Made by a program: the position numbers and the translations under genes. A model generated the notes under the pieces. The model saw only the letters and a list, made by a program, of their open reading frames with translations, was not told the origin of the DNA and did no database searches. A stretch of DNA of 64,000 nucleotides from positions 72,495,521 to 72,559,520 of the forward strand of contig CANTUZ010000001.1 of the NCBI GenBank assembly GCA_947846985.1, read 5' to 3'. This stretch comes from Fratercula arctica (taxonomy: Eukaryota; Chordata; Aves; Charadriiformes; Alcidae). Shown piece by piece: positions 25,442 through 35,200 of the stretch. The first letter of the stretch is position 1, and each line of letters starts with the position of its first letter.

Positions 25442-25579
25442 ATGGCTACCCTAAAGAGGAAATGATTTACAGATGGAGAAAAAATTCAGTGGAGGCTGCA
25501 GATCAGAAATCTTGGAGACTCTATCAGTTTGACTTCATGGGTCTGAGAAATACTTCAGAAATTGTGAAAACCTCTGCAG
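25442..25579 (+). CDS. GABRG3: GABA-A receptor gamma-3 subunit, exon 6 (138 bp, internal coding exon)
   Basis: This exon codes for about 46 residues of the extracellular ligand-binding domain of a pentameric GABA-gated chloride channel at the neuronal plasma membrane. Read from the second base of a split codon it gives [20 protein letters not shown], then a stretch with [19 protein letters not shown], ending in TSAG. This is the loop F to loop C region of gamma subunits. NTS (codons 25549-25557) is an N-glycosylation sequon at the place where gamma subunits carry one. The acceptor AG is at 25440-25441 after a T-rich tract, and the donor GTAAG starts at 25580. Length (138 bp) and phase (1 to 1) match exon 6 of the gamma family. 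The [18 protein letters not shown] wording fits gamma-3 better than gamma-1 or gamma-2 as I remember them. It joins in frame to the exon at 61980. The family is certain; the paralogue is assigned from remembered sequence, not from an alignment. Confidence 0.95.
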
Positions 25580-25586
25580 GTAAGAA
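25578..25586 (+). promoter_or_regulatory. 5' splice site of GABRG3 exon 6
   Basis: AG|GTAAGAA gives a near-consensus donor (AG|GTAAG). It splits the glycine codon that is completed by GT at the start of exon 7. Confidence 0.92.
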
Positions 25587-27559
25587 TGATACAAATGGCA
25601 GTGCTTGTTTTGAAAAACAAATTATTTCAAAATATTTGTTCCAAGTTTGCTTTTATTCAAGTGCAATTTTATTTCAATGTGTACCAATGTTCAGATTAAA
25701 ACCTCCAAAGTGCAGGCTTCAAAACTATTGACTTTGTCGAGATTTTGATAAATTCCTTTTCCTTTTGTCCACTCTTTTTGTAATTTCACAAACCAAGGAA
25801 TAAATGCTAACTTGACATAGCTATTTGTTATATACTTGAAGTTACTATATGATTCTTATTCCTCTGCTAAGTTTATTAAGCCGTTCCTGCACTGAGACAT
25901 ATGTTTTCACCATAAATTAAACAGGAAGATTTTGAGCGCAATGGTAGGGTGAGTGAAATTAGACACTTTCACTACTAGTTAGTCATTCAGCCACAAGTTT
26001 GGTATTTTTCTTAATATTTCAAAGGCACTCTTTATTACTTAGCTGATGGATGCCTTTGTTAGTGACCTTACCAATTGACTGCCATTAAAATCTACTGATG
26101 CCTATTTTATTTCTTCAGAAATCTTACTGTTTCTTATAATAACATCAACATAGGGAAAAAAGAGAGATGTGTAAATGGAATACATTATTTGAACTGGATA
26201 AATTGTCATAAAATTCACACAATGTCTAAGCTTTATACATGACTCTGCAGTAAGCTCCATGATTCCCATTTGGTAAGTCTTCCCCCAGCTGCAGAAGGAA
26301 CCTGCTTAGAAGCAACCTCCTGCTTAACTAGTGGTGAATTTTTGAAAAATCCAATTTGTTTATTTTTTCAAAATGTAAGCAGAACTATGTTTTGTTATTC
26401 TTTTGGGAACACTGTGAATAATAAACAATAATAATAAAAAAATATTAATCTGTGAAACTACTGCTGTTGGGTCATTGGCCCACCCACTAACATCAGTGAT
26501 GTATTCTCAGGACTGGATAGCAGTCTTGATAGCAATGAAAAGACACTAAAGCTTTAGTGAATATTTTGTGCTGGTAGTTTAGCAGAGCAAAATGTTGCAA
26601 ACGGCACACGCATAAAATCTCACTTCTGTTATGGATAGAAATCCTTGTAGTACCTAAGTTTCTTAGGAATGCCAATTCCTCAGGTGAGTCAGCCATAAGT
26701 TGAACCAGGAGTTGGTAGATAACAGCCAAGTACCAAACACCAAATCACTAAAATATCCACTCATTGGAAGGGATAGTGTGAATAGGAGAGAAAGCCCTGC
26801 TCTTTCTCCTTTGCTCACATCTGGAGTGATGCCATTCTGAGGTTGCATCAAGAACTGCTAAATATGCATGCAAGATGAACTACTGAGTCAGTCATATTAA
26901 GATGTTGACAGTGTCTTTATAAACAGATCTATTAAACTCTTCCTTTGCACAGGACAAAGCCATTTTTATAGAGGTCTCATTCAAGTGAGTAAACGCTTAA
27001 TGTGGAGCAAGGAAAAATATATTTCCTATGCCCTTTTTGTTTGTGCCCAGTTCTTATTAAGATGAGTGAGCTGGCAGTATGTTCTTCCTATTATTGCTAT
27101 TGCTGCTTCTGCCCTCCCATGTTTATGAGTGCAAATCCAACAGCAGTGTTGAACTGAACCTACTGGAACCATCATGACATTTCTATTCTCCTAAAGACAT
27201 CACAGTGTCAGAAAGTTGTTGGCAAACTGGAGTTTATTCAAACACTAAAAATAAGCCCAAACCAACCCTATCAGGAGGCTGTGGAAACTTACTTGAAAGA
27301 AACATTATAAAATGTATGGGTCAGATTGTCAGCTGGGGTTACTAGGTAGAAAAATGAGTTGTGCATATGGCCCATATATTCTGGCCAGCAGATGTCTGAA
27401 GAGTGGCTCTCATTCAACAAATATGTGAAAGATCTGAAAAATAAACCCCTGAGTTTGCACATGGACCTGAATTTACATAGAATAGACTCTCTTACTGTAT
27501 TTAGACTATAGTTTAAAGTACTTTCAAGTACTGATTTACTGAACATCAACAGTATTTAC

Positions 27560-28215
27560 TGTCAGGAGCAAACCCAGGACCAGGACTTAGGAAAACTAAT
27601 TGTTACATTGGAAAACCTTGAGTATGCCCTATGCTATAGAGTAAGGATTCCCGAAATGGAGGGAGAGGGGCAGGACACAACCCACCCAGGACTATGCAAT
27701 ATGTCTCAGAGACAAAATTTAAGGTAATTATGTGGCTACCTGCTGTGAGTGTCTAAGTATATGTGAATGAGCAGAATAAAGAGGCATCTGTGCTATGGTA
27801 CATGCCAATATACTGAATAAAAGTAGCCCTGTCCAAGTTTGAGAATTAGGGAACCCCCAAGGGAACCCACATGGACAATCTCTGATGAAAGGAGGCGGCA
27901 GCTGCTGCCTACAGGTATCCCATCTCCTTTACAGCCACACCATGGGGGCTATAGGCTGTCAAGAAAGAGATGGCAGGTTCTGTCATGGAAGATTTGTGCC
28001 ATATTTACCCTAAAGCTGCCCGAAGAGGGCGACTGCTCTGGGGCTGCCCATAGGACCTTATGGGTATAGGGTTCCCCCCCTTGACTTCGGGCTGCTCCCC
28101 AGAGAGACCAGTTCCCACCGACTAGCCTCTGGGACTGTGCGGGGCCCCTCTGAGCCTTGCGGGAGCCCATAAAAGCCCAACCAGCCACCATCCCTTCACA
28201 GACTCAGGACAGAAA
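27560..28215 (+). other. GC-rich, promoter-like block; possible truncated LTR (uncertain)
   Basis: The block opens with TGTCAGGAGC, a plausible retroviral LTR edge. It becomes strongly GC-rich from about 28068 and carries CCCATAAAAGCCC near 28166-28178. About 20 bases later comes a possible initiator around TTCACAGAC. This is how a U3 region with a TATA box would look, after which the GC-rich character stops. I found no downstream AATAAA, no CA end and no matching target duplication, so an LTR is not demonstrated. It could equally be a single-copy TATA promoter or chance. Confidence 0.3.
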
Positions 28216-29533
28216 GGAAGAGCAGTCGTCGTTGAGAATGCTGTGCAAGGAATCATTCAGAGTAATGAGATGGAGTTGGGAAAAGGAAAGCAGGCAGGAT
28301 ACCAACGCAGCTTCTTGACAAAAAGAAGTACTAAACATCATCTCTTCATCCCAAGGGAAATTATGGAAACTACTATTATACAGGGCATTTAAAAGCAGAC
28401 TAGGCAAAGTATGAGAAAATGAACTGCAGGGAGCAGTCCTCCACTAGCAGGAGGTGGATTCATAAACCCTAACATCTTCTTTTGCTTCTGACTTACACCT
28501 TTCCGCTGGTTTATGACACTATTACTTCTCACTAAATTGTGCGTCCGTCTATAATGTGGGAGGTGCCGCAGTGTTACCTACCTGTGACCAATTCAGGGAT
28601 GCCTCTTTTAGCTCCTTTTCAGCAGTGTTCTGGCTGTAATGAAGAGAGGTCACACTGACCACACGGCAACACGCTGATGTTCTTCCAGCATTTGCGTAAG
28701 CCCTTTCTTGGTAGCAATTTTCACCACAAAATGACTAGATTTAGTACTCAACAGAGTTCTGCTATTTGATATTCTTTCAGCCTTTCCAAACCTTTTTCAG
28801 ACATCTAAATAACCCTTATGTTAATCTAAGGCGATTTCAGAGGTACACAAGCAGGAAGCCAGCTGTCAAAAAGCCTGTAATGTAAGCAAGATGAGAAATG
28901 TTGCCATCTCTTGCCTTGAACCAGCAGTGGCTTAAAGCGTTGCCACAGTGGTGTGCTTTACTCTTGCAAGAAGACCTACCCTCTTTTACAATAAGCTGGC
29001 GGCCAGAGAAAGTTTTCATTGCCATCTGGAAGAGGTGTTCAGCTTTTTCTTGAGGATTTTTTTTTAATTTCATGCTAAGATCCAAACACAACCAGATGAA
29101 TATCTACCGCATATGGTGATTACATGGAATACACAGCAGAAATCACTGTGCCGGTGCTGTGGTCGTGAACCTTTATCTTGCACCCTAAGTAAGCTCTCGC
29201 TGTCAGGTGATATCAAACTCATTCACAAGTACTGAAGAATTCCCCTGTTGCCAGCTGGCAAGATACTTAAATAATACAACAAGAACATTTCTCTTGCTAC
29301 AATGTCAAATAAGGCTGACAAAGATAATTAAAGTAGAGGGAATACTAAGCCACCTGGCACTGAGCTGGGAAAAAAGGAGCAACTGTATATAGGGAGAAAA
29401 TTCTCAAATCTTAAAACTGCAAATCAGCCAACAGAAGGGTGGTCAGGAAAACAGGAGAGAGAAAGAGGGAGCACATAATCCGTACAAGCACTCTGTGTGT
29501 GTTTGCAGTAAACTCAACGTTTCTGAGTCCCAG

Positions 29534-29557
29534 CCTTTCCAAGTACACTTGGAAAGG
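29534..29557. repeat. Perfect inverted repeat, 11-bp arms, 2-nt centre
   Basis: CCTTTCCAAGT (29534-29544) and ACTTGGAAAGG (29547-29557) are exact reverse complements separated by AC. A purine run and an A-rich stretch (29576-29612) follow directly. Confidence 0.75.
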
Positions 29558-29575
29558 GAGAGTAGGGGGGCGAAG

Positions 29576-29612
29576 GAAAAAAAAAAACAAAAAAAAAAAC
29601 CACCAAAAAACC
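29576..29612. repeat. A-rich low-complexity stretch
   Basis: Runs of A broken by single C residues follow a G-rich purine run. No retroelement body is recognisable upstream, so it is not assigned as a retrotransposon tail. Confidence 0.7.
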
Positions 29613-29675
29613 CAAAAGAGAATCATGAAGGAATACACAAGTAAAGCTCGTGGAGTGAGCTGTAGTGTTGCTTGC

Positions 29676-29706
29676 ATTTTCTGCTGATATCTCCCCCAGG
29701 TAAAGT
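29676..29706 (+). promoter_or_regulatory. Candidate recursive splice site (3'/5' splice signals abutting)
   Basis: A pyrimidine-rich stretch ends ATCTCCCCCAG at 29699 and is followed at once by GTAAAG. This is the YAG|GT arrangement of zero-length-exon recursive splice sites described in long vertebrate neuronal introns. It lies 4.1 kb inside the 36.4 kb intron on the sense strand. The motif is seen directly; use is unproven. Confidence 0.3.
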
Positions 29707-30595
29707 CTATTCATTCTTTTTAAACCACTCAATTTTTTACACTGCTAGATAAACACAAAGACCTTGTAGCTACTGAATCTAATTTTCCTTTACTTGAAAA
29801 CTTCTTTACATCATACAAGTCCTATTTGTGTTCTTCCTCAGATGCCTTTAGCCTGAGAGATTTTTGCAGTCCAAAGGAGCCTTTGCATAAATAAGTTCAA
29901 GATAATTCATCAGAAATAGAAAACACCATTAAAGTGCCCTATTTAAAAACTTTCATAGCTGATCATTACAAATGAATCATACAGAACCAGACAGAAACTA
30001 CCGTTTCATACATTCTGAATAACCCCCAAGCATCAATACCCAAACCCAATAAATAGCCATAACTACCTCCATAAAAAAGTACACCTTTGCATACATACAG
30101 TGAATGGGTGACAATTACCGGAGTCTACCTGTCATATGACTACTAAATTGTGCTTCATATTTTAAAATTGCTGTTTCATCAAGTACCTCAGCTTGCATAT
30201 TGCTCTCAGCCCTATATCACAGGGCTGCTAAGCAAGGTTAATATCTGTTGTCACAGATTCAGATAAAGCTCTTTGGGACAATGCTAATAACAAGACAATT
30301 TAAAGTCCATACTCTGTTGCAGGGGACTCAGTTAATGGCAAGTAAAAAACTACCCTAGAACAAAAAAAGAACGCTTGTCTTTTAAGAAGATGCAAAGATC
30401 TGCACAAATAGCTATTGGCAGAAGAAGGGAGGACTAGACATCTTTTTATAGGGAGGCCAAATTTCACTGGGGGAGCCCCCATCAAATCAACGGATGGATC
30501 AGGCAGAGACAGGCATTACCTGATGCTCCTTGACTTTGTCAGAAGACCAACACTCTTCCAGAGATTTATCCAGAGGAAAAGATGTTCATGTGTTT

Positions 30596-30626
30596 ATGTT
30601 CATGTACCTCTTCTACTAGGTGAGCA
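30596..30626 (+). promoter_or_regulatory. Candidate recursive splice site (3'/5' splice signals abutting)
   Basis: CATGTACCTCTTCTACTAG ends at 30619 and is followed immediately by GTGAGC, matching YAG|GTRAG. It lies 5.0 kb into the 36.4 kb intron, sense strand, 0.9 kb from the similar site at 29699. Use is unproven. Confidence 0.33.
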
Positions 30627-31122
30627 AAGAACAGCTGGCTTGAGAAACTGTTTCAAAAACAGCGATGATGCTTACTTTTCGCTGTTAAAAACTTCCAGGT
30701 CACTTAGATGTAGGCACAGAGGGCCCATGATGAGCACCCACACAAGACGAGCCAAGCTGCCCAGTGGCAGTACAGGGTCCAACCAGCAGTCCAGCCATCA
30801 CCCCACAGGTCCGTGTTGATGGGGCAGGACCACCACCCAACCCAGACATCAAGTTGGCAAGGCAAGGCCAGGGTTGGCAGCAGGCAGCTAAGCCCCTCAG
30901 CCTGGGGAAGGGGTTGCAAGGCGGGGTGGCAGGGAAGGATGGTCAGAGGCTGATCAGGGCAACTGGAGCCTGTTGGTGCACTCACAGCCCTGAAAATGAG
31001 TGGAAAAAAATGCACAAGGTGCCATAGTTGTTGAATGTGTTTTTGTCTGTGCATGGGTGTTTATAATGATCTGATTCAGTCACACCCTCTACTGTACCAG
31101 CTAACTGATCTGAAGACATTTA

Positions 31123-31142
31123 CTTAATGAATATTCATTAAG
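31123..31142. repeat. 20-bp perfect palindrome with POU-like core
   Basis: CTTAATGAATATTCATTAAG reads identically on both strands. The centre ATGAATATTCAT differs at two positions from ATGCATATGCAT, the palindromic site for POU-protein dimers, and TAATGA/TCATTA are homeodomain-type half-sites. Function is inference. Confidence 0.6.
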
Positions 31143-32086
31143 CTCTTTTGGTTTTTAAAGTCATTGACATTTTTTAATGTCCCACTGAGTCCTGATGGCA
31201 CATCAGAGAATGCTTGTCATCTTCCCAGTGTGTTCTTCCCAGGACAAATGTGAATCTTGTTGGGTTTTTTTCCTCAAATACCAAATTCAGTGGGATGCAG
31301 CACACACTACCTCAGCTGGCTGTGCTGCACAGCCTGTCTTTAACAGATGGCATCCTGGAGCAGATGAGTGGAGACTCATATAAATGCATGGCATCATTTG
31401 AAAACAGTGCTTATTTTTGCCTACCTGGCATTGCAGGAGCTTTGCCTCTTTCAGACAGGGTATCACGTAATCTCCAATGCTTTAATGGTTAGGCTTTGAT
31501 TTACAGCCCTCAGCAGACATCTACTCTGGGTTCCCATGATTCCAGACAATGTCTGCTTCGCTTCCAAATACTGTCCCCTCCTCCCCTTATTCTGTCCTGC
31601 CTGAGTGCAGAAGGGGAGAAAGAATTTGTGGGTTGGTTTTGTTTTTTTTTTGGTTGTCTTTTTTAACCTGGCAGAAGTGGTGTGACAGCTGGATTCCAGC
31701 ATCTCAGGACCTGCTTTCCCTTGATGCCAATATCTTCTGTGCGTCTGGCATTTGTGTGTGGAAAAAATCTGTCTAACACTCCCCAAAGACGCAGAACTGA
31801 AAATGTTTTTGGTGGGAGAATTCTCCATTGCTCTGCTCTCCGGCTCTTCAGTTCTCACTTCCAGACACAACCCATTCTCACGGCTGCTGTGTCTTCCTTT
31901 GAATCAGGTAGATGTAAGTATCCTCATAGCTGTCCTTGGGTTCTTGAAATTTGTGGTCTGAATTTTAGACCTTGCAAACCTACAAACTGTGCTTGCATTC
32001 GTTCCCAAGGTTCATTAAGTCAGGTTTGGGCTTTCAAAAAATTGTTTCTGTCATTTAGAAGAAAATCCTAAGAAGTTAGGAATCAA

Positions 32087-32118
32087 GCTAAAATCCTGTG
32101 TTGCTAAAATCCTGTGTT
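32087..32118. repeat. Tandem duplication of a 16-mer
   Basis: GCTAAAATCCTGTGTT occurs twice head to tail without mismatch (32087-32102, 32103-32118). Confidence 0.85.
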
Positions 32119-32261
32119 GAGTCTTGAAGCTGAGTATAAGTTTATTTTTATAGGTGGTAGACGTAGACAGAACGATACAGGGACAGTTGATGCCTGAGGT
32201 GCCACCCTTCACCAGAATCTGTTGCCTCCATCACATTCCTTCATGCTTTCTCACCTTACCT

Positions 32262-32281
32262 ACACAAACACACACACACAA
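32262..32281. repeat. Short CA-rich microsatellite
   Basis: An imperfect (CA)n run with one AAA interruption, about 20 bp long. Confidence 0.8.
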
Positions 32282-35200
32282 CTTCTCAGAGTCCTTGTGC
32301 ATCTTCTGCCCCAATGGGGCCTCATCCCCAGCAGCTCCAGCATTGCTAACCAGGTACCAGGAATACACCCTTTGAAGTCCTCCTTTCTCAACTCTCCAGC
32401 TCCAGTGCTGAAGACACCTCTGCTTGCTACCTTCACACAGGCAGATGTGCACACTGTACTAGCACTTGCAACCTAGCTTTCATTCATCTTTTCTTTCTTA
32501 TCTGTGGATTTCTCCACAACTTTGTCCTTAATTAAATCCATCAGACCTGGTGCAAGAACATAAAATCCCATTTAGGACTTCAAATAGGTTGAAAATCCTA
32601 CTTAGTACTTGAAAATAATGCCTAGTACTGACCCACAGACTGACCTATGGCATATATAACAAATTCACTCTCTCACTTTTCCCCTGTTAATTTTTCATAG
32701 TTCATTATGAAATATGACTCCAATGACACCTTTAAATCCAGAATGTTTATACAGCTTAAAATTACTTTATATGCAGCACCAAATGCACAGCCTGGATTTG
32801 AATTGGCTATCATTCTTTGTCTCCTTTCAGAGGAACAGAATAATACGGAGAGTCCTTGCCACTGCAATCATCTCTGGAGTGAGGGAATATCGTAGGACTT
32901 CTTTCCTGACAATAAACATCAGTTTATGTGAAAACAGAAAACTAGCCTGATTTTAAGAAGATTTAGCTATAATCTTTTTGTTGACAGAGTTTTTATCTCT
33001 GATATGGTATTTGCAATAAATCAAATCCCAGTTTAGCAGAGATAATCAACAGTGGCTGTATTGACTTTTAAAAGATATTCACATGTCAAATGATAGTTGA
33101 TCAGAATGAATATTTTGAACAAAACATAGTTTTTCTAAGAGAAATTTCAATTTTTATTTTTAACAGCAATTCATCTTGCACTGATATTGTAAACTTCATA
33201 TAATAGCTTCTGATAATTTTGCCCTTAGACACTCAGGTTAGAAATGTAATAATTGAACGATTACAAATAATACTTCTATTAACGTGTTTTCCTGTGTTGG
33301 TTACAAGTTTGACTGACACTTACGGGAATCAAAACTTTTATATTGCCCTGCAAATCCAGCACTTGTTACAAAAATGTCTCACAAAGTCCATAGTAAGACA
33401 GCTTCTGAAGACAGTGATTTATAACTTGATCAACAGCCTACTACAGTTAATGGAGGTTTTCCCTGATGCTGGCCTGGGATCAGATCCTGAAATGCAGAAG
33501 CCTGGAACTGGCTATTTAATATGGGTAACTCTTCAGTCACTAGAAACTAGAGAAAGCTCAGATTATCGATATACCAGTGGGTTAAGTACAGCATGCTCTA
33601 AAAACACATTTCTTCTTCTGTTTACAAACAGTACAAAAGATAATTAGAAAAAGAGGAGTGGAGAGGGTATTATTCCTCTCCATATTTTGTAAGTTTGGAA
33701 GAACCGTGTATATGACTGGCTTAATTCTTATGCTTCGCCTTGCGGAGATAAATGCTTAGTGTCCTTTGTATAGGCCCTACTGCTGCAAATGGCGAGAGAG
33801 ATTAGAAACTAACTTTACTTTATGGTAGAAGTAAAAATTAAAAAAAAAATAGACAGTGGAAGACTCAGAGGCAGGTATTTGACTCCTTTTTTTTTCTTAA
33901 GGGAAAATGTCAATAAGAAGCTATTTCTCCCTTAAAAAATACCCAGTTGTCCTCATTAAAGGACCTCAGGTTCTCCTTTGTGAAGATTTTCATCTCTATG
34001 GATGAAAATAGGGATGTATGGAAAAAAACACACAATCTTTTTCCATAAGGTTTTCTTCAGCTGAGGTTTTTATCTGATAAATCCATATTTTGGAAGTTTT
34101 GTATGTGTCTAACTTTAAGAGGTTCTTGAATCGATATCCTCATTCACTCATCCATTAGCAATGGAAAAATATTTTGGCTCCTTACTTCAAAAGAAAACAG
34201 TTGTGATTTTTTCATAGCAACAGAGCCCTTCCTAGCAGCAACTTCTCCTCATCTGTACTTTTTCCTGCCCAGCTTAGATGACACCGTGGTAAGCTGCTGG
34301 CTTTCATGGATTCATTCTGAGATGCCCAGCTCCCCCACTTGCTGCAGAGAGTCATGGCAAAATTGTGTCTGTGGGGCCGATTGTGTGGCCAGGGATTGCT
34401 AAGTGAGAATTTGTGCTGCCGTGTGCATGATAGCCAGGCCCTTAGGAGTCCAACCCTTGGTCTACAGGACTACATTTATAAAGGCAGTAAACAGCAAGCT
34501 GTCTGTGGTGGCAAACGCAGTAGGGAGAGAGGGAAGTATTTCCATAGAAGGGACACCATGACTGCAGTCAGAATGGCTTTGCGAGTGTCTTTAATACACA
34601 AGATACAAAGCAGAATTGGATTGATAAATGGTATTTACTTCTAAAAAGGTACACAGTGTAGACAGAATATTTTGACTCCAGTTGCGAAAGATACCTCGAG
34701 ATTTTCTGACCTACAGGGCAGATTGATGATAGGATTTCTGGTATTAATGTCACCACAATGGGAGCGGAAAGACCTATAAGAACTGTGAGCCTCTTTGCAT
34801 TTATACAGCTGAAAACAAGTTTCAAAACTCTTGCTATTCCAGAACCTCTGTCTTTTTTTCCTACTTCTGTGGAAGTACTGCTGTGTCATTACACCACTGT
34901 GTTGGTGATTTATGGTTGACTCGCTCAAAAGTTTTATATTAATGCAAACTGTGAAGGTTTGGCCTTTGCCCAGGATTCCTACAATGTTATCTGAAAGTCT
35001 TTCACACACAGCAATTGTACTTAATTTAAAATTCACAGTATTGCACAGGATATTTTATATTTTATTCACTGCTGAATCTACAATCTTAATGAGAATTTTA
35101 AGATACAGAATGGGGCGACTATTCACATGTCGTGGAAAGGTGCTAAGTGTCTTTTTAGATTTTAATTTGCCATACCTTAGAAAACATGCAGCACAGATTA

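Noticed and set aside
30704..31000. GC-rich patch suspected to be a CpG island or second gene
   Set aside because: It is nearly without CpG, and the reading frames show no domain or splice consistency.
33219..33647. 142-codon plus-strand open frame
   Set aside because: No ATG at its first codon, no family resemblance, AT-rich sequence.
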